Shown: piece after piece, positions 1 to 11,896 of the stretch
How the letters are laid out: the number at the start of each line of letters is the position of its first letter
How positions within the stretch are numbered: position 1 is the first letter of the stretch
From: Myripristis murdjan
Taxonomy: Eukaryota; Chordata; Actinopteri; Holocentriformes; Holocentridae
Reading direction: 5' to 3'
NCBI RefSeq assembly: GCF_902150065.1
Contig: NC_043993.1
Location: 1,640,501 to 1,704,500, forward strand
DNA length: 64,000 nt
Made by a program: the position numbers and the translations under genes
The notes under the pieces: generated by a model
What the model saw: the letters and a program-made list of their open reading frames with translations, nothing else
What the model was told of the DNA's origin: nothing
Database searches by the model: none

Positions 1-526
1 TTACCATACTAACATAAAAAAATGAAATAAAAAATCTATATTTATAGATATAGATATGCTACATGAGCATGAATTAATTTGAATTGCTGTTTTTACAGTA
101 TGAGCATAATTGAGATGGACAGAAAGTGTTTGTTGTGAATTTGAACTGAACTTGCCTACATTTTCCACACGTATGAAGGGCTTTTTTAAAATCCTGGTTT
201 CTATTTCCGGATGCCCTGTTTTTTTTTTTTTTCCATGTTAGCTGGTTGCAGTCCCGATGGCTGAGTTGTTTGGATGCCACGTTAAGTGTGAATACGTGAG
301 GTCAATGTGTGTGTGTGTGTGTGTTTTGTAGTCGAAATGAAGAAGTAAAGATGGTCGTGATGTAGTTTAAGTGTTGAAGCCATGGTGGGGGGAGAGGGGA
401 GGAGAGCAATTTGGTCGTTTGTATTGACTGGAAATGAATGTGTACATGAAATTCCAGTGCACTTTTGATCAACCGTAGTATATTAGGGGTGGTATAAAGA
501 TTTGGTCTTTTGGGTGAGCAGTGTGT

Positions 527-542
527 GGCTCTTAGAAGAGCC
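527..542 (-). terminator. Histone 3' stem-loop of H1 (block 1)
   Basis: On the minus strand it reads GGCTCTTCTAAGAGCC, a 6-bp stem and 4-base loop, followed by ACACAC and then a purine-rich CAAAAGACC that fits the U7 snRNA downstream element. Established role: SLBP/U7-dependent 3' cleavage without polyadenylation. Confidence 0.95.
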
Positions 543-574
543 TTTATGGTTGTAGTGTGGAAGTATGCTGGACT

Positions 575-1201
575 TTACTTCTTCTTGGGAGCCGCCTTCT
601 TTGCTTTGGGCTTGGCGACCTTCTTGGCGGCAGGCTTCTTGGGTTTGGCGGCGGCCTTCTTGGGCTTGGCGGCTGGCTTCTTGGGCGCCTTCTTGGGGCT
701 CTTGGCGGCTTTCTTGGGCGCCGCTGGCTTCTTGGCCTTCTTGGGCGTCTTCTTTGCGGCGGCGGGCTTCTTTGCCGCGGGCTTCTTAGGCTTTTTGGCC
801 GTGGCGGGTTTCTTGGCGGCGGGTTTCTTGGCGGAAGGCTTTTTGGGCTTCTTGGCCGCGGCGGGCTTCTTCTTGGGCTTGTCGGCCTTGATCTTCTTGT
901 TGAGCTTGAAGGATCCGGAGGCTCCGGTGCCCTTTGTCTGGAGCAGCGTGCCTTTGGTGACGAGCTTCTTGACAGCGATCTTGACGCGAGCCTTGTTCTT
1001 GTCCACGTCGTAGCCGCCGGCGGCTAGAGCCTTCTTGACGGCGGCCAGAGAGACGCCGCCGCGCTCCTTGGAGGCGGACACGGCCTTGACGATGAGCTCC
1101 CCGACACTGGGGCCGGTCTTCTTGGGCTTGACGCTCTTCTTCTTGGGGGCTTTCGCCGGCGCGGCGGCGGGGGCGGCCGGAGCTGGAGCTACTTCTGCCA
1201 T
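575..1201 (-). CDS. Linker histone H1 (block 1)
   Basis: H1 binds the nucleosome dyad and linker DNA and compacts chromatin. The 208-residue product has the three H1 parts: a short Ala/Pro/Lys N-tail (about 1-27), the winged-helix globular domain (about 28-105, with [20 protein letters not shown] and [13 protein letters not shown]), and a Lys/Ala/Pro tail built from AAKKPKKP-like repeats. The start at MAEV lies just downstream of the mapped promoter boxes and is shared by all three H1 copies. There is no intron. The gene differs from the copy at 27396 almost only in the number and spelling of tail repeats. A 3' stem-loop follows 32 bases after the stop, which marks a replication-dependent gene. 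The long frames on the opposite strand are shadows of the Lys/Ala-rich tail. Confidence 0.97.
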   Translation of the reverse strand: MAEVAPAPAAPAAAPAKAPKKKSVKPKKTGPSVGELIVKAVSASKERGGVSLAAVKKALAAGGYDVDKNKARVKIAVKKLVTKGTLLQTKGTGASGSFKLNKKIKADKPKKKPAAAKKPKKPSAKKPAAKKPATAKKPKKPAAKKPAAAKKTPKKAKKPAAPKKAAKSPKKAPKKPAAKPKKAAAKPKKPAAKKVAKPKAKKAAPKKK

Positions 1202-1283
1202 TTTCTCGTCTCCTGTCGTCTGGTCAATTCACAGCAGGCGGAGTGTCACTGGACTAATACTGAGCTCAAGCCAAGAGGCGGGA

Positions 1284-1365
1284 CTTATACACGACATGAG
1301 AACCGTGTAGACTCATCCAGTCCGCCGCTCTCCTCTGCAGCCGGATTATCGAGTCATTTGTGTTT
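1284..1365 (-). promoter_or_regulatory. H1 promoter: TATA-like box and H1 AAACACAAA box
   Basis: On the minus strand the sequence AAACACAAA (1357-1365) matches the vertebrate H1-specific AC box, and GTATAAG (1284-1290) is a TATA box about 85 bases above the ATG. The same pair with the same spacing lies upstream of the H1 genes at 27396 and 59114. Confidence 0.85.
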
Positions 1366-2039
1366 TCTCCTCTCGCAAAAAAGCCTCAAATACACGTCTG
1401 GAAGAAACCCCGAAAGCAACGAGCGGCTGGAGCCGACAGCAGACTCGCGTCTCGTCATATCGAAGTCATGCAGAGCCCTGAAGGTTTCAGCATTTTCTTC
1501 TGGGACGCTCCAAACCTCACATATTCACCGCGGAGGGAGGCTCAGCTCGGCCACATTTCCCTCGAAAATGTTTTAAAGTGCATCAGAGGCACAACAAAAG
1601 CGCTTTCCCTGACGGCCAACATGTTTCTTCACAGAATAAACGTCAAAACACAAATGTGCTGCCGATCGTTTTGTATGAAACTGAAGCTGTTTCGCTGTCA
1701 GCAAACACACTCATGATGGCGGTGGCCCGTGGCGACTGTTCAGCACACCTTCAAGGAGAGATGGTCGCTGCGGCTCACACACACATATTTCTTACTTCAC
1801 CATGAGTCCTAAAAGAAGAAACTAATACATCTAAACCATCTGCAGACATTCATATGTTACTGCGTTTCTATCATAGGAGGATTATCCTGTAAACTTTATG
1901 TAGCCTATGTAGTCAGGGTGTGTTTCTACTGTATTCATAATTCCGAATTTATTTTCGGACAAAAATAAATACAGTCTGTTTTGCAAATACTTTGGCAGTA
2001 GCATGCACCTTAACAAACCGCACTTTCTTTTTAAATATC

Positions 2040-2282
2040 AGTATGATTATCATTGGTAGTAGTAGTAGTAGTTCATTTAAGACATTCACATACTACTACT
2101 ATGAAGAGTACAACTGCCACTACTATTACTACTACCACTAAGAATTATTGGAAAAAGTACATGTTTGTTTGTGGGAAAACAAAACAAAAAACAAACAAAC
2201 AAACAAACAAACAAAACATGTATTCTACCATTTTTTTGTGTTTTTTTTTTTTTTTGTGTTTTTTTTTTTTTTTTTTTCTTGG
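2040..2282. repeat. GTA/ACT trinucleotide tract, CAAA tract and poly-T
   Basis: Low-complexity DNA made of GTA/ACT triplets, (CAAA)n and two long T runs. The mirror copy is at about 26345-26545. The open frames here come only from the repeats. Confidence 0.85.
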
Positions 2283-2616
2283 GACCCTTTATTTTTTTAA
2301 CCACTTGCACCTGTCAGCACCCCAAATAGTTTTGGTGGCTCTGAACCTCACACATTCACCGTGGACGAAGGCTCAACTTGGCCACATTTCTCCCTAAAAT
2401 GTTGCATCAGAGGCAGGAGAGATAAGTGTGGTTCACATACACACACCCACACATTTGTTGCTTCCCATATGAGTTATTTCATAAGAAGCTCACCTATGTT
2501 ACTAAATAATATTTAATGTGTTTCCATGAAGAGAGGGTCATGTGTTTACTGGACATTTTCTAATTTACATTGTTAATTAGCTGGTTAAGAACAGACTAGG
2601 TGACTGCTCTATGGGC

Positions 2617-3373
2617 TGTCGGTCAGGACACGGGAGGCAGGTCAGGTTTTCTTTTCCTTTCTTTATTAAACAACCTGGTGCATCCTTGGTAGGTGTGGTC
2701 TATAAGCGAATAAAGATACACGTCTCAATAACAACAGAAAATGATAATACAAAATAAGATAATAAAAATATTACTACTCATAATAATGACATCTGTAAAA
2801 GGATATAAATGTCATACAGACAGGAAAACAAGGCTATAGGTAAACAGTCAGGCAAAGGAAACAGTGCAGTACACCTCAGAGCCCACAGGCGCAAAGAGGC
2901 ACGATCACTAAGGTCACAGTGCCCCCTTGTGGCGTCACACGTAATATAAGTTCTACTCAATTAGGCAAGGTATTGCAACTACAAACAATTAAACTGTTAT
3001 AATGTAGGGTGTATACACGGTAAACATGTAAGATATTACACAGAATAACATATACATATGCTAACAAGGTGAAAAGGTATTAGTCACTTGACCACAACCA
3101 ACTTAAAGCATTTACACTGCGCCGCCGACGGCATGACGCCATGGTGCGCTCTCAATAATTGAAGTGCGTGCGCAGTCACACAGCATTTCACAAAACAGTC
3201 TAACTGCATTCAAACAGATATCGGTTATTATAGAATTCACTAAACAATTACAAATAACTTACGTAGAACGGCAGGGACTCACACCAAAGGAAATATGATG
3301 CACAGAATTCAGGGAACATAAACTTATAACTAATAGAAAGTCCGTCCACTCCCGACTGTGTAGGCAACTAACT
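2617..3373 (-). mobile_element. Probable solo LTR, left-arm copy (5' end missing)
   Basis: This is the inverted counterpart of the LTR-like unit at 25252-26025. The copy ends, on its own strand, in ACCGACA and has an AATAAA-type signal about 45 bases before that end. No internal virus-like coding region accompanies it. It predates the inverted duplication because both arms carry it at the same place. The family is not recognised. Confidence 0.5.
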
Positions 3374-3605
3374 GTTTACTGCGATTGGTCTACAGTGGTG
3401 ATGGAGTGCTCCCTGGCCAATAGGGCCAAACTACCAATTAACCATTAAATTAAGTGAAACATAGCCTGTATTATATTCTGAGCACTATTTTGTACATACA
3501 TTGTGAAGCTACCAAGTTATTTTAAAGGTTTATTTAGTTAGTTAGTGAGTAAGTTATTCATCCATCCATTCATTTGGCCAATGGGAGCGAAAAGTAAATA
3601 ATTTA

Positions 3606-3607
<2 letters not shown>

Positions 3608-3675
<68 letters not shown>
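3608..3675. repeat. (TG)n microsatellite, about 34 units
   Basis: Uninterrupted TG dinucleotides. The mirror copy at about 24970 is a much shorter (CA)n, so the tract changed length after the duplication. Confidence 0.97.
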
Positions 3676-3677
<2 letters not shown>

Positions 3678-4268
3678 TGAAGCATCCACACCCTTGTTTT
3701 ACTGCTTGCTGTCCTAATGAAACATGACAGGTCTTACCATCTTTGGTGGAAAATGCAGCAGAGAAATGGCAATGGTCTGAGATCATTACATACTGAGCTA
3801 AAATGAAAGAAATGTTGTAAAATTTTCAAATAAAATCTCTTAAGAAATTGTATTAATTGTACTGCAAGTTTCTTTCCAGTCAGTGAAATTCAAATGGTCC
3901 TGGACTAGTCTGTCAGTCTGAGGTGAAAATACTATGCTGTGCAGTCTGGCAGTACAGTACGTGTTTTCTGTCAAGTATAAACTTCCATGTGGTTTGATAT
4001 CAGAAAGCTATCAAAGACCTGCCACAGCCTATTGTGTAAGGGCAAAGTGCACAGGGAATGGTGTCAATAAGGCTGTCACATGAATTGACATTGTACCGTA
4101 ACTCCCCTGTCATGTAAATGTCACATTGTGGTCAACATGTAATTGAAGCGTCAGTCCCTGCTTTTCGCGGCAATCCCCACCCATGCAGCTGTTTTATAGC
4201 GATAGATTGATGTTACTATCGAGTAGAGGGCTGAATAAAGGGTTAATCCTCTTTAGAAGGGAGTGTGT

Positions 4269-4284
4269 GGCTCTTAAAAGAGCC
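4269..4284 (-). terminator. Histone 3' stem-loop of H3 (block 1)
   Basis: The minus strand reads GGCTCTTTTAAGAGCC, then ACACACTCCC and CTAAAGAGG, a good match to the AAAGAG core of the U7 downstream element. Confidence 0.96.
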
Positions 4285-4313
4285 GTTGTGTGTCGTCGCG
4301 GCGGCGGCTGAGT

Positions 4314-4861
<548 letters not shown>

Positions 4862-5149
4862 GACGAGAGAGCCCGCTACTAGTTCCAAATCAGTCCTCCT
4901 CCTCCTCCGCCGGGAGGTGTCATGCCTCAAAAAAAAAATCAGCCGTCTGTTCCTGTTGAAGCCTTTACTTCAAAATAAAGCATAAAAAAAATAGACTAGA
5001 AACGATTAAAACATACACAACCATTATCTGTCATATTAGTAATAGTTATAATACAAAAATAAAATGGTTGCACGGAATATTGCACAATCCAGTGAATGTT
5101 TTCTGTTACACTGCCTGTGAAAGGTATTATTTAAGACTTCATTTCTTTG

Positions 5150-5335
5150 ATGGCTCAGGGATAAAAGCTGGTTTGGTTTGTGCTGTAGGTGCATACGGGG
5201 AACAGGACTCGGCACACAACTCTGTGGGATTCCAGTGCTGACAGTCATGACTGAGGAGTGACAACTCGCCATCCTAACAGTCTGTGGGTAATCTGGCAAA
5301 AAGTCTTTAATCCATCTGCATGTACACTTCAACTA
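5150..5335 (-). mobile_element. Fragment of an L2/Rex-type LINE reverse transcriptase
   Basis: On the minus strand a broken frame reads W-I-x-D-F-L, then P-Q-T-V-R-M and S-T-G-I-P-Q-S-C-V-x-S-P. This matches the RT segment around the G-x-P-Q-G-x-V-x-S-P motif in L2/Rex-like fish LINEs. The second G of PQG is lost. No ends or target duplications were found. It is a short dead scrap in the H3-H2B spacer. Confidence 0.55.
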
Positions 5336-5566
5336 GACGAAATACGGAATTTCAGTGAGATATCGTCCAAAGAGCATATGCCCTCTGCAAGAATGTGATG
5401 CAGAGGGAGAATTTATGTCACAAAATTGGTCAAGTAGTCATTAAAAGAAAAAAAAAAAAAAAAACAACTCATTGTACTCAAAACGGTTTACTTATGTACA
5501 TACTATTAATCTTCCTTTACTTTCAAAAAATACTGAACATGAAGGAGCTCTGCTGATAAAGTGGGT

Positions 5567-5582
5567 GGCCCTGAAAAGGACC
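5567..5582 (-). terminator. Variant histone 3' stem-loop of H2B (block 1)
   Basis: On the minus strand it reads GGTCCTTTTCAGGGCC. Compared with the usual GGCTCT/AGAGCC the stem bases change on both sides, leaving one U-G wobble but a full 6-bp stem. It still fits the general GG-YYY...RRR-CC histone consensus. Downstream CAGAGCTCC is a plausible U7 element. Confidence 0.9.
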
Positions 5583-5606
5583 TTTGTTTGTGGAAAACTG
5601 TGCTGC

Positions 5607-5999
<393 letters not shown>

Positions 6000-6052
6000 T
6001 CAAACAACCATATGAAACCACAAAGCGCGTGCCTCTCTTTTGTGCTCACCCC

Positions 6053-6090
6053 ATGCAAATAAAGCTGTGCTGTTTCCCTCATATGATTGG
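6053..6090 (-). promoter_or_regulatory. H2B promoter: octamer ATTTGCAT and CCAAT box
   Basis: On the minus strand ATTTGCAT (6053-6060) is the perfect Oct-1 octamer typical of H2B promoters, about 75 bases above the ATG. A CCAAT box follows at 6086-6090. The same pair occurs at 45831-45868. Confidence 0.88.
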
Positions 6091-6119
6091 CCGAGCTTTG
6101 CAGCCACACCGGGCATGCG

Positions 6120-7050
6120 CCACATACTGTTCTCTGCAAAAGCATGTCGCCTGTCCATTTCTCTTCACATTTCCCGTTCCACATGTGAATAAACATGTAG
6201 CATTTCACACAGACAGATAGACCGTGAAATTCTTACTTTTACTGTCGTCTTCCCATGCCAATAAATAAATACATGAATAAAACGGCATGTAACAGGCGGC
6301 AGACATTTAAGAAAAGGAGCCATCTTCTCTCACTCCAGCCTCATTTGAATGCAGCTGCCATTCACTGAAGAGCTTTTTCCCATGTTAGCTCCCATTTTTG
6401 AATTATTCCAGCAGGTCTAAGGGGGTTCTCGCTCAGGTGGATAAATCGACCTGGAATATTCCCGTGCTATTCCTGCTGTAAATGCAATACACACATATGC
6501 ACGGCCTTAAAATATTCTCGCATTTTTCCTCTCGTAGCTATCGAATATAGACTGTGTTTAATCACGCTGCGGCAGGAATTTTAAGAACTGCCACAGCCTC
6601 CGAAATATATATTTAAGGAAAGACCCTGCATATTGTTGATACATAGTTTAGAGAAAAGGGCGGGATATTTGAATAATGACTTGGCGGGGGAAAGGCAGCA
6701 ACAGTCAGGGGGTCGGGCGTTAGGCTTTCTTTATCCTCTGGCTACTGTGAAAGTTGGCGCTAACATTTCAGAGTTACAGGCGTTCCCTTAAGGCTTCTCA
6801 GTGTCAGGCCTTTTTAATCTACAACATGCGTCAATACATACTGAGCACAATCTAAATTCAACATGTTGAAGTTACACATCCAGTCCTTCATTTACATAAG
6901 AGCGCATTATGAAAACTGGCCTTTGTTCCTAGAAACACTATTTGCTAGTATGAGGTTTTTTTTTTTTACGTCAGGCACATAGTTCCAAAACGTTGCAGCT
7001 AATTCATTCAGCACATATTTTGCAGTGTCAGGCTTCACTGTTTGAGTTGT
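6120..7050. other. H2A-H2B spacer, no gene seen
   Basis: There is no coding frame of substance. The sequence is paralogous to 45900-47030 and, inverted, to 14760-15420. The best conserved part is the GC-rich patch around 6655-6790 (GGCGGGATATTTGAATAATGA and onward), kept in all three blocks, which may be regulatory; that is inference. Confidence 0.7.
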
Positions 7051-7056
7051 GTGAGT

Positions 7057-7072
7057 GGCTCTGAAAAGAGCC
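7057..7072 (-). terminator. Histone 3' stem-loop of H2A (block 1)
   Basis: On the minus strand it reads GGCTCTTTTCAGAGCC, the classic sequence, followed by ACTCACACAACTC and AACAGTGAAG. The downstream element is less obvious than in H3 or H4. Confidence 0.95.
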
Positions 7073-7096
7073 TTTGTTGTGCGCACAGCTTTGGGT

Positions 7097-7495
<399 letters not shown>

Positions 7496-7570
7496 TTATT
7501 CAGCAGCTGATTTACAAAACAAATCACACCAAGAGCTTCACAACCTCAGCTTTATGTCTGTCCAGCTGTT

Positions 7571-7610
7571 TTCCTATTGGTCGCGTGATCGTCACTGGCA
7601 TCGTCCAATC
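7571..7610 (-). promoter_or_regulatory. H2A promoter: paired CCAAT boxes in opposite orientation
   Basis: ATTGG (about 7575) and CCAAT (about 7603) flank a GATCGTCACTGGCATCG segment. This pair and its spacing are conserved above the H2A genes at 14308 and 47468. Confidence 0.75.
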
Positions 7611-7736
7611 ACATCACACTCTCGCTTTTCATTGTTGTGGATTTTCAAAGTAAAACGTCTCCCTACCAATTTATTGGTTATAACCAAACAAAAAAGTCAT
7701 ACATGGTCCGTAAAGTGATTACTTTTTTATGACAGT

Positions 7737-7880
7737 CCCTGCGTTCCAATACTCATACTACCATACTATTTAGTAAGAAAAAAAAAGAATTACCATGCAT
7801 ATTTCATACTAAACTACATACTTTGTAAGGGCAGCTGCAGTACATACTACAAGTATAAATATGCGATTTGGAACGCAGGG
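7737..7880. mobile_element. 144-bp MITE with CCCTGCGTTCCAA ends
   Basis: Ends are CCCTGCGTTCCAA and its inverse (TTGGAACGCAGGG). It is flanked by a 3-base duplication AGT. The paralogous site near 47725 (GACAGTGTTTTTCAA) is empty, which proves insertion and fixes the boundaries. Relatives lie at 48090, 55780 and 63797. The 3-base duplication suggests PIF/Harbinger-like ends, but there is no transposase to prove it. Confidence 0.85.
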
Positions 7881-8332
7881 AGTGTTTTTCAGTTGATATA
7901 TTTATATTTTTTGATTTAATGTGCTAGTCTGTAGTGTTTTCCTTAGCCCTCTGATGCATGAATTATGAAAGCCTGAGTCAAGATTTTTTTCTTGTGTGTT
8001 TTTACTCTTCTTAGGGCATGAACATTTTTGTGAGTCTCCATACTTCTTTAAGGACGCAGGACTGGTATTACCATGTCATTATGCTAGTATTAATATGTGT
8101 TCAGCAACAAGAACTGACAGTCTCTGCATAAACCTCGATGGAGGGGAGCAGCAGAGAGTAGCTGATACGCAATTCCACCATAGAAACCATTGCATTTGGG
8201 AGAAAATGTCTTTCAGCTGTCCACTGTAGTGACCACTATGCGCCAAAGGGTTAATCTATTCATATAACAAATCTCTATAGGATTACAGTATAAGGCCACC
8301 AATCAGCAGCATCATCTTAAGGTCCTGATATG

Positions 8333-8847
8333 TGTAACCTGTGTGTGATGTTTTCTGCATAAATGAAGCTCTCAGAATGTTGGTAACAGCAGATTTATTC
8401 CACGCCTGAGTTTGACAAAGGAAAATACAGGCAACGGATCAGCTCTTGTGGACACACAGCTCATGCGCAGTCTGAAAATGCGGCATACGTGACTGTCAGC
8501 TAGCAACCCTACAGCGACTAATTTCACTGGCAACAAAACACATAAAAACGAGTGGTTAACTTAACAAAAAGATGGCAACTTAATCCAAAGATAATTAATA
8601 TAAAACCAAACAAAGTCAGTTTAACTTTTAGGTCCTTCTGAAGCTAATTAACATTATTTTTGTCCACAGACATTCACAGACATGTTACCTCAGACAAATC
8701 CTCCGGCGCATTGAGGATTACCCATAATTCTTCGTTACAACTCTCGTCATAGGTGCCCATTTAGGACAGCAGGTGGCGTAGTCTTCACATTTTTTTTTTT
8801 TTTTTTTTTTAGCAGAATTTACCCTAAACCTATCTAACTGTGTTACA
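8333..8847 (-). mobile_element. Probable solo LTR (TGTAAC...GTTACA)
   Basis: The unit starts TGTAAC and ends GTTACA. On the minus strand an AATAAA lies before the end. The paralogous sites near 14034 and 47877 read straight through (GATATGCATAAAC), so it is an insertion present only in block 1. A poly-T run lies inside it. No internal region is present. It is a fossil of an LTR element of unidentified family. Target duplication is not clean (ATATG versus GTATG a few bases out). Confidence 0.55.
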
Positions 8848-8943
8848 TAGCGTATGCATAAACACCGGTTTCTTTATTTTGAATGTACATTTAGCCATTC
8901 TTTTGTCTTTTTTATTCTTTATCATTCTCTCTTGTGCGAACTG

Positions 8944-9594
8944 GGGCCTATTTCACCAAACCTAGATTAGACTTCAAACCTGGATTTAGCAGCTATCCTG
9001 GCTTAATCTAGCCAGGATTAGGGATTGATGGGTTTCATGAAAGGTGGATTATCTTGCGAGATTAACCTGGCCAGTGAGCCTGGCTATAATTAGCCTGAAC
9101 TCGGTTTCATGAAAGTAATCCCACTTTTGGAAACTTAAACTAAGCCTTAGCCTGCTCCATACCAGGCTAGAAGTCAAGCTTAAATTAATGTGTTGACATT
9201 CGTGTATTAAGTGCTCTCAATCGTATATACTCTTATTTTGAAATTGAAATATTTGAAATTCGAAATTTGAAGGAAATGCTTGTTACTAATTTGTCCATTT
9301 AATTGGCATTTCAATAAATGACACCTGTGCTGCTGTGCTACTGCTACAGGTGGTGATAATTGAGTTGAAGGAGAACTAGTGTGAACGTCTCCTTATTTCT
9401 CCCAACTTTTTATTCCTCCGTCGCTCTTTATTTTATGTGAAATGATGACTAGCCTACTGCTACACACGCAGAACGCTGCGCATTGAACTCTGCCAACACC
9501 CGGGATAAGTGAATGAGCTGAGTTCAACAAATCCAAAACAAATCCATCCCAACCGTTCACAAAAATAGGATTACCACTCTTGTGCAACGGGCCC
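8944..9594. mobile_element. TIR element, ends GGGCCTATTTCAC / GTGCAACGGGCCC
   Basis: Imperfect terminal inverted repeats and a 3-base CTG duplication (8941-8943 and 9595-9597). The paralogue near 47970 (GTGCAAGCTG-GTGGCTGG) lacks it. The interior has repeated short motifs (TTTCATGAAAG, CTGGCT) but no transposase. Probably PIF/Harbinger-like. Confidence 0.6.
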
Positions 9595-9841
9595 CTGGCT
9601 TCATCCTCATGTGCAAATCGAGCTAAATCAAAGCAGAAGTAGCCTAATATTCATACAGATGACTTTACGCTGTCATGTTGTCTCAAATACTAGCTACTAA
9701 TGTTTTATGCTGTCATTCAACTTTTTTGTCTGTTTTTTTTTTTTTTTTTTTTTAAAGTGCTCTATAAATAAACTTGATTTTTTTTTTTTTTTTTTTGGAT
9801 TATATAGCCTCTAGGTTGTCTCAAGCAGACAGACAGAATTT

Positions 9842-9884
9842 CTGTGTGTGTGTGTGTGTGCGCGCGCGTGTGCACACGCGTGAC
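9842..9884. repeat. Alternating TG/CG tract
   Basis: (TG)n runs into CGCGCGCG and then TGTGCACACGCG, a pure purine-pyrimidine alternation about 40 bases above the tRNA gene. Such tracts favour Z-DNA. Confidence 0.8.
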
Positions 9885-9922
9885 AGAGAGAATATTTATA
9901 TGTATGAAGGTTTTGTGTTTGT

Positions 9923-9994
9923 GGTTCCATGGTGTAATGGTTAGCACTCTGGACTCTGAATCCAGCAATCTGAGTTCAAATCTCGGTGGAACCT
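9923..9994 (+). tRNA. tRNA-Gln (CTG anticodon), copy 1
   Basis: A 72-base cloverleaf: acceptor GGTTCCA pairs with TGGAACC, the anticodon stem CTGGA/TCCAG encloses loop CTCTGAA (anticodon CTG, reads CAG), and the T arm is CTGAG-TTCAAAT-CTCGG. Internal A box (TGGTGTAATGG) and B box (AGTTCAAATCT) are present. Compared with the copy at 55555 it has two changes: one in the variable loop and one in the T stem, which makes a U-G wobble rather than a break. A TTTTT terminator follows 2 bases after the gene. It is likely functional. Confidence 0.95.
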
Positions 9995-10137
9995 GTTTTT
10001 CCACGACCAGTCTGACACACGCACACTTTATCATCTGTCTGTGTGTGTGTGTGTCTTCTGAAACTGATGTACGTTTGTGTGCGCAGTGGAAGGGGGAGAA
10101 ACGATACAGTGAAGAGGTGTCTGATTGGACAGAGAAC

Positions 10138-10304
10138 CAGGGGCACCGCCAGGGATTTTGGGCCCCATGAAAAGAAATCTTATTGGGCCCTTATATAGCT
10201 GGCCAATAGGCAAACCTTTTTATTTCAGGCTTTTCGAGGGCCCCCTCCCCCATTCTGGCCCTGGGTAATCAGTCCCGTTTTTTCCCCCCACTACGACACC
10301 CCTG
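10138..10304. mobile_element. hAT-type MITE A, 167 bp
   Basis: Ends CAGGGGCACC and its near-inverse GACACCCCTG, flanked by a perfect 8-base duplication CAGAGAAC (10130-10137 and 10305-10312). It is internally near-identical to the MITE at 10439. Confidence 0.93.
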
Positions 10305-10438
10305 CAGAGAACTAAAACAAAAAGGAAAGTACATTCCTCGCCACAGCACAAGTATCATCTTTCATAATGACTTCATGAAAACAAATTGATTTCAGCTTGC
10401 TCCAGCATGTGAGCCTGAGAAAACTGAAACATTACACC

Positions 10439-10592
10439 CAGGGGTGCCACCAGGGATCTTGGGCCCCATGAAAAGAAATCTTATTGGGCCCTTGTATAGC
10501 CAACCTTTTTATTTCAGGCCTTTCGAGGGCCCCCTCCCCCATTGTGGCCCTGGGTAATCAGTCCCGCTTTTCCCCCCACTACGACGCCCCTG
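10439..10592. mobile_element. hAT-type MITE B, 154 bp
   Basis: Same family as MITE A (GGGCCCCATGAAAAGAAATC core, CCCCCACTACGACG end), with its own perfect 8-base duplication ATTACACC (10431-10438 and 10593-10600). The two copies are separate insertions, not a tandem duplication. Confidence 0.93.
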
Positions 10593-10918
10593 ATTACACC
10601 ATCTCAAATGTCCACAGTGAAACTTTGACTGCTGTAAATGCTATTTATGCTAATAATGCCTGTCCCCGTTTATATAAGTTAACTTTTACATTCCAATCTG
10701 CCCTCTGATTGGCCCATTACAAAAGAGTTCAGGATTGAGAGACATAATTAAATTAATTTGGTAATGTGGGGACTTTAGTTGGCACATGGCTGCAAATTGA
10801 TCATCTGAGCAGCAGAACATCTTTTATATTGTCAGACTACATCTTATATCTGACTATACTAATAATGAGCACTAGAGATGTGAAATATCAACAGTGGGTT
10901 TCACTGACTGTAGTATTA

Positions 10919-11099
10919 GGGGCTACTCACATTAGCCCATTCGTGCTATGACCAAGCGCGTTTGACCCCAAAATCCGGATTATTTGACTAGTGTTTGGGC
11001 TTTGGGTAATGTGAGTGCAGGCCAGTAGGGGACTGGGGAGAGGGGGCATTTTTGCTTCAGCACGATACGGAGCAACTGGGCCTAATGTGAGTCGGCCCT
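10919..11099. mobile_element. Small TIR element (ACTCACATTAG ends)
   Basis: Inverted repeats of the form GGGCTACTCACATTAGCCC and GGGCCTAATGTGAGTCGGCCC bound about 180 bases. No clear target duplication was found. Confidence 0.5.
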
Positions 11100-11700
11100 C
11101 AGACTGGTATGACTGTGATGGTGTCAGCGCTGTGGAAGAGCATTGCTGCTGAAAGAGCGCCATCTTTTGGACAATTCAAACAACTATATATTATGCAGAC
11201 TATAAATTTTTGATGTTTAATGGTGCTTTTTATTTTAAGAAATATTATAAGACATTTATTCTAATTGATGTTGATGTTAACTTCTATTTATTTCTCTTTA
11301 CACAGACCACACTCATCTGAAAGAGCACATCATGAGTTATTTTATCTATCTTCAGGTAATGGAACATCACATTCACATTCTGTAATTATCTATACCATAA
11401 AAAAGGGGTTTGAGGTTGATACTTCCATACTTATCCTTCAACACTTGATATTTCAATAACCTTTAAATAACAGATGTTATATCTTGATCTTTCTTTTCTT
11501 TCTTCATTTACATTTATTGTAAGTATGACACCATACAAATATTTTTGTTTTCTTTTTGTCACTAAAAAGTAAAAATAAATAAATAAATAAATAACAAATA
11601 AATAAATACATAAATAAAAAAAAAGAAAAAAAAAAAAATTAACAATTGCATTGAATGTAAAACAAAATTTAGCTACACCATTGCCAATAAATAAATAAAT
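11100..11700. other. AT-rich spacer, nothing recognised
   Basis: There are A-rich and (AAAT)n tracts near 11570-11630 and 11690-11706. No gene was seen. Confidence 0.6.
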
Positions 11701-11822
11701 AAATAAAAGGTCTGGAGTTCATTCCAAGTGTTTGCATTTGCATTTGGTTGCTGTTTATCAGAACCCTCAACATGTGATCCAAAGAGGTGTCTATGCAGGT
11801 GAAGGAGGCCATCGTTAGGCTA

Positions 11823-11823
11823 A

Positions 11824-11896
<73 letters not shown>

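Larger units (their letters stand above)
1..3937. repeat. Left arm of large inverted duplication (contains H1)
   Basis: This stretch is the reverse complement of 24708-28627. Read inward, both arms hold the same H1 gene, the same flanks on both sides of H1, the same GTA-rich and poly-T tracts, the same LTR-like segment and the same TG/CA microsatellite. Homology stops near 3937, where the left copy reads on into unrelated spacer and the right copy meets a LINE fragment. The arm is cut by the window start, so the true repeat is longer. Differences seen are scattered substitutions, microsatellite length and about 38 bases missing near 3373. The arms are therefore old enough to have diverged but are clearly one duplication. 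Confidence 0.9.

Noticed and set aside
74-280. Zinc-finger-like frame (H-T-C-G-K-C) and its mirror at 28324-28746
   Set aside because: The Cys/His spacing does not form a proper C2H2 finger and the frame is broken differently in each arm; at best an ancient relic.
510-1027. Long Leu/Gly/Ala-rich frames opposite and overlapping H1 (also at 26985-28078 and 58895-59851)
   Set aside because: They are complement shadows of the Lys/Ala/Pro codon repeats of H1, with no independent start, domain or conservation.
2053-2397. Open frame through ACT triplets and poly-T
   Set aside because: Made only of simple repeats.
9844-10170. Frames across the TG/CG tract and tRNA-Gln
   Set aside because: Encoded by dinucleotide repeat and a tRNA gene; no protein feature.
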